A stretch of DNA of 64,000 nucleotides, taken from contig WBMW01003831.1 of the NCBI GenBank assembly GCA_013396635.1, positions 376,705 to 440,704 on the forward strand, given 5' to 3'. Position numbers and translations under genes: made by a program. Source of the DNA: Penelope pileata. Lineage: Eukaryota; Chordata; Aves; Galliformes; Cracidae. Positions 47,801-61,440 of the stretch are shown one piece after another (within the stretch, counting starts at the first letter, position 1; each line of letters opens with the position of its first letter). The notes beneath the pieces are model-generated. The model was not told the origin of the DNA. It did no database searches and saw nothing but the letters and a program-made list of their open reading frames with translations.

Positions 47801-50800
47801 AGCTACAGAACATCTGTTTTTCTGTCCTTGACTGGAATGAAGTGAACAAGGAATACTAGCTGTTCTAGGAAAGGTTTTGACAAATCTTCTCTACAGGTCA
47901 TGCTTCCATCAACTTTTGAAAAGAGATATTAACTAAAAAAGTCAAGCTTTTTTTTTCCTTGAAGTGAAAAATAGTTCCTGTAGCTACAAAATCCTCTAAT
48001 AGATCCTCTGCATTAGGACGAAGGTATTAAGAATCTTCAGTGTCATTGTAGCTTGATTCTTAAAAGTTTCTGAAACCTTTGGCTAAGACGTAAGGAGTAA
48101 TCTCACTGTTCCAGCTCTGAGTGGAGTGGTTCGCACCTCTGACACTCTTCTCAGCTTTGCTGGCATTAGTCAAAAGATGACTTAGGCCTACTACTTACAC
48201 ACTGTCTTCATACGACAAATATCACATTTACTCATATATAGTCATACAGAAAGATATGCAAAAGTAATCAGAAAAGTTCAGTGATTAGAATAAGATTACT
48301 GTAAAAGACAATATAGAAGATAAGGTCAAGAACTGGGGAGGTTGAGTCCTAATCAGTTCACCTACTTGGTAAACCATGTTCTGTAATAACTTAAACGTTT
48401 CTTTTTGGTGGTCAGATACATTTATTTTTAAACAGCTTTTTGATAAAGATAAGAAATTTAAAAACGTATTTTAGATAAAAAACTATAAGCAGTTTTGATA
48501 TCAACAACTTAGTATTCCTGTGGACTATGCTTTTTCTTTTATGTCATATAATACTTCATTTTCATAAGGACTTACATAAATTCAGTTAAGAGTTAACCAA
48601 CTAAAATATACAAATATGCGGGAGGTTTTAAAAAGAACTACAACTTCAAAAGGAACTGGTTTAGGAGTCATGACCTTATTTTTTGCAATAACTTATGCAT
48701 CATGAACTTACGTAATTGGCAACAGATAACATATCACACTCTCAGTTTTATGTCCTTGGTTCGACAACAGTGTCAATTGAAGTATTTGCTAACTGCAGAA
48801 CTATTGGAGCCTCATAGCTGAAAATGTTTTCATTCCAAAACCGATGTTTGTACCAAATAACTTCCTCCTTATTTTTCTTTTTTAACCCTACTAAATTCAG
48901 AATCAGAAATTGAGAGGAGTATTCAGATAATTTTGGACATCAGAAATGTTTCTGAAGACTAGTTATCCTAGTGAAATAGAAATATCTGAGAAATAAAAGT
49001 ATACATTTTTCTAATTAAAATGTCATCAAAAAGCACAAAAGCACATGCATGAAGTGGATGCAGAGGTCTAAATCTTTAGTTGTTGTCCTTTGGAAGTCAA
49101 TGGCAGTGACGTGGATTTTAAAGCATTCTCATAGGTTAAGTTTGAGTCTACTTCTTCCTTTTCCCAGCAACTGCTTTAAGCCCCAGACAAAAGGCAATAC
49201 TAGACTGGTCCTTTCTGTTGAAGCTGGGCACCTGTGCCATCCACTGAAAAGGTCAGTCCTCTTGAGGCACTGGGATCTTCAAAAGCTGCAACAGGAAATG
49301 CACAAATTAACAAAACATTCTAGAAAAGAGAGAGGTCTGATACAAACCTCAGTGAGTTAAGGTGCTTAACACTCATTTAAATAGGCAGAAATGGGCCCAC
49401 TTTCTTGAGGCATTTTTTGAGGGATCTGAGGCTTAGGAGTAGAACTTGTCTGGGCTTTGGCTGTGAAATCTATATTTTGAGGGGAGCAGTTTTGCTTTGA
49501 GACTTTTAATAATTCAGAATAATATACAACATGGGGGAAGAGAATGGCTGCAATTTTGTTAATTTGCAGTTTTCTGCTTGACCAAATTACAAATTATGAC
49601 AGGAAACCATCATATGCCATCAGTTCAGTAGAGCATTTGCTATTTTATCTCATCTGAAGCTGAATTTAAACTGACCTGAAGAGAACCAATTACGTGTCTT
49701 GAAATCTGACTAACAGTAGATTATCGTTGGCAATGGAGATTATTTGGTGAAATCTATAGAAACCATTTTAATTCAATGCTGTTGAAAACTTTCGGTATGT
49801 GTGAGAGTGACTTGACATCAGTGAAACTCCCTGATGTAACTAAACTAAGTTATAAACAGCAGCCAGGGAAAAGAAGAAGAACCATCATAAATAGCAGCAG
49901 AACAGACAAAAAAATTCAATCTGGAAAAGCTGAAACTGATATGCAGGAGAACAAGGCACACACATTCATCAGATGGAAGAAATGTAAGGAGATGCGGTAC
50001 TGAAAGAAAAAGAAACCACAAATATTGCATGAGGGATAGCAGTGTCACACATCAGGAAAACAAAGCTCTTCAGAGCTATTACTGCAAAGGTAATCACTCC
50101 ATAACAGATATGATGGTGCACTTTGGGATCAGAGGGCATTTGGCTTGAAGGGATGTCATAAACTACCAAATCCTTTTCTGTTTCACTACATGGGAAAAAC
50201 AATATTTATCTTATTCTCAAATTCTTATAAAATAGTTTTATTCAAAAATGCAAATGTCTCCAGATTGTCTTATTATGTTCTGGAGCACACAACAAAGCAG
50301 TCTCAGACTCACAGACTATCAGACAAAACTGAATGAGAAAGTGTGTTCCAGGAGCACATCTAATGAACTTCAACACAGACATCCAGGTTTTTTGGATAAA
50401 CCCAAAATTATTCCAGAAAAAAAGACTTTAATCCACACGTAATTGTGTATGTTAAGTCCACAACACCAACGTTTTTGTTCTGCAGCTCCTATTTTGCATT
50501 CATATTATACTCTTACTAGGCCACACTGCTTGCTAACATAGCTAAAGCTGCTGGCAAACTTTGACTGAAGAACAGTAAAAGCTGTGATGGCCTCGAGGAT
50601 CTGGTTTATTGGGAAAGAGCAGGCCAGAAACACCAAGAGGGCAGAAAGAGTTGTATAGCTTTGGTCCCTTGGTGACATTAAACAGTTATGTTTATGCAGC
50701 TGTGCAGCCCTTTCTTTTATACCAGACCAGTGGCACCCCAGGTTGGTCAGCTCAATGACACAAAGGTGAACTGCAATAGCCAAAAATTACATAGACTTTC

Positions 50801-51592
50801 AGAACATAAGATTTTAATTTGTTATCTCGTAACATAACCAAAAATGAGACATAATTAAGATAAGAAAAGGAAAAAAAAGAAAAAAAACACATGCTTAATT
50901 TCAGAAGACAATGTACTGGCATGACATCTTTTAAACAATGGAACAATCTCCCAGACTCTCCCCAGTAATGGATCCTATTTGCTTGGTGCTTTTATAGCTA
51001 GACTGGCAAATGCTAGAAAACAGCCTGCAGGATATAATCTTGGCTTGGTTGGACTGGATGAACATTTCCATCTAAATTTCCTCTCAATTCAAACTAAAGC
51101 TCTGGAAGAAGAATCTCTTTCTTGCTTTGTGTTTGCCATATGAAATACATATATGGAGCACCTAGGTACAACAGCGCCAACAAATGTCACCAGAAGCCTG
51201 ACAGATCTGACACAGACCTCCTCAAAGATGACAGATACATCTCCACTGACCTAGGGACTATCAGGCCCATCCTTTGATGCTCACAAAAAAGGATCCATGT
51301 CTGCAAATGCGTGAAAGTCAGAGCCACCCTCCCCTCTCAGTTATCCAAGATGGAAAGAAACAGCCCAGCACCAGTACATAAAAATTTGTGCGGGTCTGTT
51401 AAGTGGTTACTTTGCCTAAGATAATATTTCCTGCTAAAACAGGGGCATGCTGACCCAGTGATTTGGCTTAGGATTCAAGCTGAATTCTCAGTCTGGTACG
51501 TGCTCAGAGGAAGTTTGCATCTTTCTGCACCTGTTCTCATTCCATGTAGCTCATCTCTTTAGTGCCTGTCATCAGACTGTACACTGAGGCAT
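44859..51592. other. Gene-poor AT-rich stretch
   Basis: No recognisable gene. A 'gaagtcaatgg'-type fragment lies at 46450-46507. A possible, very short CR1 scrap ('ttggttggactggatgaaca') lies near 51045-51064. The frames are short and unremarkable. Confidence 0.5.
46450..46507 (+). repeat. Ancient dispersed repeat, 'gaagtcaatgg' family
   Basis: The run 'aagaaatcaatggaaatctt' (46460-46479) is followed by 'tccattgagttcaacgtgct' and 'ctggatca'. The near-palindromic pair 'tcaatgga / tccattga' and the trailing 'ctctggatca' match the family. Confidence 0.35.
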
Positions 51593-52017
51593 GAATCACA
51601 GAATCACAGAATCACAGAATTGAAGGGATTGGAAGGGACCTCTAGAGGTCATCCGAGCCCAACCCCCTGCCAAAGCAGTTCCCTACAGCAGGTCACACAG
51701 GCAGGCGTCCAGACGGAGCTGGGATATCTCCAGAGAAGGAGACTCCACCACCTCTCTGGGCAGCCTGGGCCAGGGCTCCGTCACCTGAACCAGGAAGAAG
51801 TTCTTAGGCATGTTGGTGTGGAACTGCCTGGGTTCCAGTTTGTGGCTGTTTCCCCTTATCCTATCATCACACACCACTGAAAAGAATCTGGCCTCATCCC
51901 TTTGCCTCCCGCACTTCAGATATTTACAGACATTGATCAGATCCCCTCTCAGCCTTCTCTCCTCCAGGCTGAACAGCCCCAGGGCTCTCAGCCTCTCCTC
52001 ACAAGGGAGATGCTCAA
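51593..52017 (-). mobile_element. CR1 LINE, 5'-truncated 3' end, well preserved
   Basis: This is an unmistakable avian CR1 in reverse orientation. The + strand begins with three GAATCACA octamers (51593-51616), the complement of the CR1 3' terminal ATTCTGTG-type repeat, followed by 'attggaagggacctctagag' (51629-51648) and 'catccgagcccaaccccctg'. Further in are 'tctgggcagcctgggccagg', 'accaggaagaagttctt', 'gatcagatcccctctcagcc' and 'ctcctccaggctgaacagcc', all hallmark CR1 3' UTR blocks. About 425 bases remain, without ORF2, as is usual for CR1 because reverse transcription stops early. CR1 does not normally make clear target duplications, and none is seen. Low divergence suggests it is the youngest LINE in the window. 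Confidence 0.95.
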
Positions 52018-55000
52018 CTTATTTTAATGTCTAATACAGAATAAAGCACCTAGAGAGCAAGATACACCAGGAACTGCTTTGTACTCGTGTAGACAGTATT
52101 TGAGAGTTTTGCAGGTTCTTTGGGACCAAAGTGGCCTATTAAAATTTCTATCGTGTTGAACATTCTTCTCTAAAACCTTATTTCTTACTAATGTACCAGT
52201 TTAGCCACCCATAAATGGAGTCATCTAAGCCATATAAGTCATTTTGAAAAATCACAGCCACATTCTTGAATGGAGAATTTTTACTTCAGCAACATGAATA
52301 TAAATTAGAATCCCTCTCTTTCTCAAATCAAAGAGCAATGCTCTTTAGAGAATTCTATATTGTATCCTTTCAACACACATATGTGCACACTCAGACTAAG
52401 AATACCAATAGCAAACACAAAATTATTTATTGCAGCATGAAGGATAAGTACATATAACATAGAGCAAATAGGAAAAAGAAAGGAAAACAAGTTTTAAAAT
52501 TAAGATTACAGAGCAGAAATAACAGAAGCACTTAACATTGCTGCCCCAAGCATGTGAAAATTTCAATGGAAAATAACTACTAAATGTTTCCAAAGCCAGC
52601 CACAGAAATCAAATGAGATTCAATTTAAGCTCAATTTATTCTGAAGATTTTGTTGTTACAGAGGCACACATGCATGCAGTATTCACAGTTATTTCTCAAA
52701 AAATTAAACTTTTCTGTGTTCAAATTTGTGTAACACTAAAAAAAAATTTAAAAAGAGAAATCCCTCTGTTCTGTGAAACCGCTTCTGGGAACTTTCCTGG
52801 AAATCCCAGCTAGACAAGCCAAAGAAAATTATCTATGGGGAATTGCGATTGTTGCAGCGAATATGTGCTTATACTCTGATTCATTTAATTAAGCTCTTCA
52901 AGTGAATCATGGGATGCAAAACAAGAAGCATGCAGTAATCAATCTGTAACAAGATCACATCAGCTATTATTTGTACATTATACATATGTAAATCCAGAGC
53001 AGGGAAAAAGTCATATTGCAGTTACATACCATGATTTTCAATAGAAGCTTTAAAGCAGCATTTGTCAATGGTGTTAATTTTAAATTATATGACTGGTGAA
53101 GACACTGTATGCCACCCAAGATTTTAGCATGCTGGGAAAATCTCATTTCTCTTTTGAAGTTATATTTTAAAAAAAATAAACGAAAAACATTTCTGAAGAA
53201 TATTAATGAGGAGGAAGTTCCAGAAGAGACACACACAATGAAGAAGTTAAAATAAAAATAGATGCACAACAGACATATTAAACACCCAGATTACAAAGCC
53301 TGGGTGGCTATTCATTTGTATTTCACTTTAAACGAATAGTAACGTGTGAAAATTATACTGGGAAAATAGAACCTGTTCTTTCGTAAGTGATACTGCTGTT
53401 TTTAAACAACAACTGCATGGTTAACACGATCCTTTGTATTTTACTGTTTTAGTAATAGTCAAAATTTGTTACGAATTTGTGGTTATTGAGTGGAGTTCAT
53501 TGATAGCCTTAGTGAATTCCTTCTGGACAAGCACATAAGACACTCAACAACTACGGATCTGTGGCTATTAATGGAACTGTCTTTGAGGAGTTCTGCAACT
53601 ACATCTGGGTGAAGACTGGTCTCCAGTGGTCCACAAGTAGATGTACATCTCATGTAGATGTACCCATGCATCTTACGGTGCACTCTGGAGGAAAGCCACA
53701 TAGGGAATTCATATTAAATCTCGGGAAGAATGTGTAACAGGAAGAAGTGCAAGACTCAAAGATAGAGCCTGAGATGCTGCAGCAGGAGTTAAAAGTGATG
53801 TAAATAACTTTAATGAAGCACGGCAACATGGATGGAATGAGGAGCATGTGCTTCACATCATTTTCTGCAGTTTCTGATGCACCGTTCATAACACCACCAC
53901 AATTAAGCCACACCACCACAACTAAGCCACACCACCTTGGACCAGGGCACCCAACACTCTTTTAAAAGATATATTCTCTTTCATTGTGGCCTAGGAAATT
54001 TGCCCTAGTCAGACCCTGAGCACTCAGAGTTCTTACAGTCTTGCATGGCATTTTGATGCTCAAGTATGATACCAGGTTGGATGAGATCAAATAGGCCCGC
54101 AGAAAAAATTTAGAGCATTTCATTTTTCCCAATTAAAAAAAAGTATTTTAAAAAGAAAAGTTGCATTTTGGGCACAGGAATACACATTCACAGCATTATC
54201 TGTACAAATATAACAACAGGGTAGTTTTATATGATGCAATTAGAGAAGATAAAGTAAGAATTTGCACTGCATCTTTAAATGTATACAGAGAGAGAAATGC
54301 TGCGCTCAGATGACTTCTCTATCTTATTTACATGCAAGGGAGTGGCTTCAACCCCAACTCACAGCATATCTCAACTGGCAGAAAGCTGCTAGTAAACCCT
54401 CTAATACTGTCGCCCTAGTGTATTTTGGGACACAAATGCACAGCCTGAACTGCAACATTACATTGTTCAACCCTTGAATGGCAAAAATCTATCTAGAATT
54501 AAGAAAGGCGATATTCAACTAATATACTGTTACATAATGAATTTTGCAGTCTATGCTTAGTAAAACAATTTCCTCACATCACCTTTCCCAGAAAGTGAAG
54601 GCTGCAATATAACATAAAGTGCTAAATTAAACCTTACTCAAACATCACTGACATGTACAGATGTACACTGCTTCAAGTGCTTACTCATCGTATGGTAATT
54701 CAAGTGAATGACAAGTTACCGGGGGCCAAGGGCAAGCATTACAAGAGGATTTTTCAGCTATTCAGAGTTGTGAATCAAAGGCGATGTATTGTTAAATTGA
54801 ATGTCTGTGTATGAGAGGGCAGTGGTTATGGAATATGATGGCAATGAGCACTGCACTGAATATAAATGTCACCTTATTTATCATCCTTTCTTATTTTTAG
54901 AATGTTCATCGCAAGGAAATAAACTTAAACAACCTTAATTCTGTACGAGAAAGCTCTCTATGAGAGGAAAAAGTTGGTTCCAGAACTTTTCAGTAAGAAC

Positions 55001-56410
55001 TTCTTCAATTTCTACAATTCCCACAACTGGAAAAAGAGGCACCTGTTCAAATACAGTCTGTAATACTATTCATCATGTCGGGTCATCTTAGGATACTTCC
55101 TTGAAGATATTCAAGACATTACAGCTTGCTTTGCTAACGGGAAAATAATGCATCATGCACCAAATAAAGTAAACCATTTTTACACCCCAAAAGGAGGATA
55201 AATAATTTATAAAATCCTTCTCTGATTGATTATAGCTTAGAAATGTAAAAAAGTTCAAATTTCTTCCAAAGTGATTCATTAAATGCTGGCGGCTGCATCA
55301 CTGCCTCTTACCAGCGCATGCTCAGATTTGGTCACCTCTTATCGAAGACCAAATGGCCAAAGTGACGGTGGTGTCCATTAGTTAAGCAACATCTGTATCA
55401 ACTGCCCAGATGGGGCACTGCTGTCTGATAACAGGACTGCTCGGTACAGGACCCACTCCTCTTTTCTCAGAACATCTGCACTTTCAGCTTGGTTCCTCCT
55501 AAAATAGGGCCATACCCATGAAGCTTGCTGAGCCTCAGCTTGAGTGGTTCTGGAGGTGACTGGTAACTCCAAAGTATTCACATTAAGTCACACATATCCA
55601 GGATCCTCCCCTCCTCGCTTTTTAATTGTCACCATGACAATGTCAACACTTAAATCTCCAGTACTGAACATATGCAAGATGTGGCCCAGTTTGTATCTCT
55701 TGGAGATGTTACCTAGGCTGCTTTCAGATGCACTATTGCCTTTGCTTTAGATTTCTTAGGTTTTCTTCACAGTCATAAAGCTGGATCGTTACAATGGGAG
55801 AGAGAGTGGGTGGGAATAACCCTGGGGGAAGATACTCTGATGGCACAGAGAAGATGGCAATATAATGCCCAGTTCCTTGAATAATAGAACAAAACTGCTT
55901 AAAACGCCACCTTCAAAGACACTGCTGTAAAGGGACTGATGTAATGCTAACAAGCAAATATTTGTTGCAATATCTCTGGCATCTCACTTGAGAAAGATGA
56001 GCACATGTTATCACAATAACTGGGATCATCTGTATATAGGAAACACAGTTACAGTGGAGTTAAACAAGGGGGAATACTCCTTACAATGGAAATGTAACAC
56101 CTTTAATATTGTAACACGTTGAACATTGTGATACACTATTAGTGTTAATCTGGCCTAAGCATAACCATTTCATGAGCATGGTGGTATTTTTAAGCAATGT
56201 CTGTTGAATTCTTTTTAAACATGTTTACAGCAGTCAAAGAAATACAGCATTTTAAAGGCACATTTATAACTACGTTCCAGAAGAACCTTAGCTGGAAACA
56301 ATACCAGCATTGTTTTGATACCAAAAGCTGTGATGGGTTACATCAGCTAAGGTTATCTGCTGTAAGCTAATTGTAAGGATCAAACATCACTAAAAGAATA
56401 TGGTCAGTAG
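52018..56410. other. Gene-poor AT-rich stretch
   Basis: No recognisable gene or large repeat. A small tandem repeat lies at 53891-53936. The segments around 52830-52930 and 54690-54960 look like ordinary single-copy DNA rich in TAATTA/TTTAT-type words. Imperfect repeats of 'gtaacac' and 'cattgtgatac' occur at about 56094-56135. Confidence 0.5.
53891..53936. repeat. 19-base tandem repeat, 2.4 copies
   Basis: The unit 'acaccaccacaattaagcc' is present at 53891-53909 and, with one change, at 53910-53928, followed by a partial third copy to 53936. Confidence 0.85.
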
Positions 56411-56415
56411 AGGTG
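56411..56415. other. Target-site duplication, left copy (AGGTG)
   Basis: AGGTG directly precedes the LTR and is repeated exactly at 56948-56952 directly after it. A 5-base duplication is typical of ERVL-class insertions. Confidence 0.85.
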
Positions 56416-56947
56416 TGTCCTGGTTTGACCTAGCAGACAGCTAAGTCCCCCACAGTTGTTCGCTCACCCTCCCCCCTCCCAAGTGGGATGGGGGAGAGAA
56501 TTAAGGAATAAATACGGTAGAACTCGTGGGTTGAGATAAAAGCTATTTACTAAGACAGCAGAGAGAATAAAAGAAATACCAGTACCTATATATATATAAG
56601 ATAAGAAACAAGAAATAATACCCAAAGCAAGGGACCAACAACCGATACCCAACCGGCCAGCAGCCCCTCCCTCCGAGCGAGAGAAACGATTTCTCTTCCG
56701 TAAAAGTCACATGATGTGATGTGGTATGGAATAGCTCTTTGGTCAGTTTGGGTTAGCTGCCCTAGTCCTGTCCCCTCCCAATTCACAGCTCCTTATGCCT
56801 TCTAACTGCTTCACTGAGGAACAAAAATGTGTCCTTGGCTGTGTTCAACACTGCCAGGTGTTATCAGTTGTTTTCTCTTCTGGGAACAAAAACACAGCTT
56901 CATACCAGACACTGTGAGAGAAGTAACTTCTGTTAGAAACTAAGACA
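56416..56947 (-). mobile_element. Solo LTR of an endogenous retrovirus (ERVL-type)
   Basis: A 532-base element starts TG and ends CA and is flanked by perfect 5-base duplications. The + strand shows, in order, 'tggtttgacctagcagacag', 'gctaagtcccccacag', 'ggatgggggagagaatt', 'ctcgtgggttgagataaaag', then 'ggaatagctctttggtcagt' and 'ttgggttagctgcc', and finally 'cataccagacactgtgag'. These are the reverse complement of an LTR family that is abundant in many birds. Its sense strand starts with a 'tgtgctggtttt'-type end, so the copy lies on the minus strand. No internal gag, pol or env sequence is present on either side, so this is a solo LTR left by recombination between the two LTRs of a provirus. 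Small open frames inside it (56464-56786 -) are not genes. The family name is not certain from memory. Confidence 0.85.
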
Positions 56948-56952
56948 AGGTG
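56948..56952. other. Target-site duplication, right copy (AGGTG)
   Basis: Exact copy of 56411-56415, immediately after the terminal CA of the LTR. Confidence 0.85.
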
Positions 56953-59900
56953 GCATAGAAAACTCAGGTGCAAAATTTAGGAATGAGCTCATGAAACCTG
57001 TGAGTGTACAGAACAGGACTGGACTATTACACTGGGAGAACTCAAGGGCTGAAGCAGTACAAACAGGACAAAATCCAGTGTTGCCTAGCTCAATGTCATG
57101 AAGACAGCAGCTAAAAATCTATAACATGGGCACTTGCCAGCTGCATGTGGAGAAGAAAACTCTAGATGGTTCAGACAAACGCAGGATTAGCATGAGCCCC
57201 TAAAGAAATGCAGCTATGGTAAACAAGTACAATGTGAAAACACATGGGGTATTTCCAGCAGAGAGGGATGTGCTGGTTATAACGTCACTGGAATACTGTG
57301 TAAAATTTAGGTCACTCCTTTCAATGGCAAACACAGCTGTGCTCCATATGGGGGTCATCCATAGCCACAGCCTTGTCACATGGCTCCTGAGCATGTGCCT
57401 GGGCTCCCATATTTCTGTCTGGGAAATCCCAAGCCATGCACCACATGAACAGGAAATCCAGTGTGTGAGAAACTTGAACAACACAGTTGGACAGCGAGTG
57501 CACAGTACACCCAACGCACTCTGGTTGTACTGGATTCCCCAAGACAGGTGGGCCCTATGGTGCTTTGCACAGGGAGACTGATACAGCTGAGAGGCTCCAG
57601 AGTTACTGTACGTATATTTTTCAGTTGTCCTTTGGCTTTCAGGTAGATCTCAGCTCTATTGAATAGCACCAATTAAATAACGTGATGCATGTGTGGTACA
57701 CTCAGCGTGTCCCTGACATGCTCCACTCATCGCCCAGGTGCTCAACTGCCGAGCTGCATGTGTGTTTGCCTGCATCTTCCAGGTGTCAACCAGACTCTTG
57801 AGAATGATTGTGCTGAACAAGTGACCATATGCTGTGCCAAGGATAGCTGATATGAGGAAAAGTATGTGAAGGTAGAGCCATCCCGAGTTCTCCCGGGAAT
57901 CTCCTTCTGTATAATGAAGGAAAATGGACTTTGCATGAAAGAGGTGCAGAGAGGAGCTTCTAGGAGGATCAAAGAAATGGAAAATCCATCTCATGAGAAA
58001 AGACTGAGCACCTGAATAAGCAGGTGCAAATCAATGTGACATCCCTTGCGCTCCGTTGGCCTCCTACTTCCTCAGAATCCATAGAAGATTGAACTAGCAT
58101 GGTGCTAATGAAGTCTCCATCGAAACTCACCAGCTCATCTTTAGCATTGCCCTGACTTACCCCTACAGGCACCAGGAGACAGACAATTTGAAGCCCAGAG
58201 CACTCAGGACTAAGCAGACAGAGCCTGAATCTGCCCATCTTGTTGGCATGGGTATGCCCCACATGAGCCTGGCTTGTTGGCCCCCGTGAGCAGTGCCCTC
58301 TTCATAAAAAGGTTAAGAAAAGGGGACAGGAAAACCACTCACACGGAGACAACATTGGCATTAAAACACATGGGTGTAAGCCCACATAGATACATTCAAG
58401 CTGGAAAGTAGAATGATTTGAACTGTTATGGCAGCAAGATCCTGCAATAGCTCTTATAATTTTTGGAGGCAAAGATGTAATTTCAAGGCAATATTCACGA
58501 TATATTTCTGAAGAAAGCCCTGCATTACAGAGGTGCCTGAAATACTCCTTGACGCCTTATTAGACCTTGCCCCAAAAAACTCCATCAGCTGTGAAATGCA
58601 AACCAAAATCCAATCAAAATCAGAAATGTAATTAAAAGCAGCTCTCCTGAGCCTGTTGCTGGCAGTCATTACACAGTAATGACATTAGAGTAAGAAGTGA
58701 CAGCTGCTTTCATTTGTCATGCTATGTCAATGGCTGCTAATGTTGGCCAAGGAGCAGCACAGGCCATGGCTGCCCGAGGACCACCATGTTTCCTAGAAGG
58801 TATTTATAAGAAAGGATTCCGAGCCCTTATCTATGCTTCCATCAGCTGTGATGCTTTACTCCTACTTTATTTATATTTTGCTGTTGTCTTCCATTTTTTT
58901 TGGCTCAATGGGAACATAATGCCAATTAAAATTAGCTAAGAAAGAAAACATCAGTTTTTCCAAATACAACATAGTTTTTCTTAAAGAAATGTTTCCTCGG
59001 TACCTAGCAAATCCAAGGCTTGTTTGTAACAAATATTAATTTCAGAACTCTTTCCCATTTCTACAAGCAGGCTTAGGTCTCTTTGATCCATTTTATTCAC
59101 ATATGTATTCCCAGCTCCATGTAAGCGTGATTCCCATTTAAAAAAGAGTATGTGAATACCTTTCATGGGGGAAAAAAAAAAAGTGCCACTTGATTGGTTT
59201 AAGAAACATGAACTTGGTTTCAGGTAAGAACTAGTAGCCACGGATTAGTATTCCCACAAAAATTAGTATTCCCACTTCATTAAAATGTCAGAAATAAAAG
59301 TACAGTTGGATTCTGGGAAGTTGGCTTGCACAGATGTTAATGTTCAGAGGCAATTTATGGCCCTTAAATTAAGTTTCATAGAGGATGGCAGATGGCTCCA
59401 GGTGTCCATGATGATTCACATACTGAGAAGAACGAAATTGAACCCAGAATTTCATATCTAAGTTTAAAGTGCCCATTTAATCTTTGATTGTTTTTTTTTT
59501 TCTGCTGGAGCTTCAGGTGGAAATGATGGCCCCCATGAAATGATGAGCTGTATCACATAGCGACGCTTGTCACAGCTTTTCCCTGTGAAGATACTGTATT
59601 GCTCAGTCTAAGAATAACTTTAAGATTCACAGAAAGTAAGAACTGTTGAACAGCTAAAAATAAAAAGTCATAGGAGGACGCGCTGTTAGGCATAAACACT
59701 GAGACCCTTCAAATCAACTTGAGCTATTGAGCTAACCTAAACATTTTGGGTCGGATCCTGATCCTAGTGAATTCAAAATGATTTGTGGTGAGAACTAATG
59801 TTTCTCTTTTTATTTCTGTTTTCCTGCTAATGAGTATCAGATACCACATTGCAAGACTATTCTGTAAACAAAGTGCAAAATTAATCCTTTTCAGAGGAAC

Positions 59901-61440
59901 ATTTTATTCACAGTAGGCTTCCCTATGTAAGGAAGGAATTAAGCCTAAGTAAATAAACAATGAAGGTAAATAATAACACACAGAGAAAGTGAAAAGGTCA
60001 TCAGAAGATGCAATTTAAAATATTGCTGGGTATATGATGAAAGCTAAGTATATTATTTATGATAAAAATTCAATGATTGAGCAAAATGCTGAGTAATTTC
60101 ATCTGAGCATTAAATTATTTGCAGTTTTCTGCATGACAGGAAAAATTAGAACCAAATCTCAGGCTCTTGTTATGCCAAAGTTCTTTTCCTTATCCAAGAG
60201 CAGAGAAGCTAGCAGGTTTACACAATTTCATGTCAGTTAAAACATTCCATATAAACAATCTATATTTGCCCAAACTGACTTCCACTTCCAATTATTTCTG
60301 GACAAAGTTTTAGAAGGAAATACTGCATTGCAACATAAAATAAGCGAATTGCATCTGTTTTGGAACAAGTGAAGAATTATATGCAGTTCATATTTGTCAA
60401 AATCTATCTGGCTGCAGAGGTCTATTATTAGGATGTGTCAAACCTGTCCAGAAACTTCTTTCTGCAGTTGATAAACAAGCTCTGCATTAAATCAGGAGAT
60501 TCGCATGTGTGTTCCTTCCAATTCTTATGTATGTCTAGCCATTAGTCCCAAACAACATTGCCAAATCCTGACCACAGAAATAGTAAAAATAAATACCAAA
60601 GATCTGGGAAGAGAAATCCTGAGGTCACAAAGGGAAGGTAACTTCAAGGGAGTATCCTGGAAATTGGGGCTTATAAATCATCACGGGCTGGAAGAAGATT
60701 TCAGAAATTGCATAATGCCATTTTACATGGCTAAAAAGTAATGGAGTCTTGGTGGAAATGCCAGGAAAAAAATCAATGGAAAACTGCACAAACATTTATA
60801 TTCGAAGAAAAGGCTTGAGGTAAGAAAGTTATTTGATGGAAGCAGAAGTGCAGAGCAGTCGTGCCTTCCAGCCCTGTGTTTGGAATACCGCTTGTTTGAT
60901 GTCATACTTACAGTGGTCATTTACACAAAACTCAACCACGTCACGTATGTAATATACATTTTAGTGACATTGGGTCAGTAGTTTAATCATCTCATTTCTA
61001 TATTTAAATGTGGGCTGATATTCCTGCCTTTCTGGGTGAACTCCTCCATTTTTGCTAAATTATTGCTCCTCCACTCTACAGCTTATTCAAAAATGTCGAA
61101 CCACTGCTGGGTAGAAGCATTATATTGTAGAAAATGAAGGTCACCTTGAAAAAGATTATCCTACACATGATCCCTAAAGGTTTTTCTTGAATAAATGTTT
61201 TTCTAAATGCTATTTTTCCTCTCTTCCCCTCTGAGTCTGTTACAGATCGAAAATTCAAATGTGTATGCCAGTTCAGGCTGGGCACATGCAAGTGCCTGAA
61301 ATGAAAACTTGAGATTTATTAAATGATATTATTTAAAATTTTTTATGGTTTACTGCACTTGTTAAGGAAAGCGAGATGATGGGAATCGCGTCCCGAGTCT
61401 TCAACCCTCCTTTTGTCTGTTATCGTGCCACATGGCTTGG

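Noticed and set aside
51041..51090. 'ttggttggactggatgaaca' as a plus-strand CR1 tail
   Set aside because: Only about 20 bases resemble CR1, and the following 'gacctc...cccttccaac' blocks are absent.
57240..57310. Decayed CR1 coding fragment ('ctggaatactgtgtaaaatt')
   Set aside because: One block only, without neighbouring CR1 landmarks in the right order.
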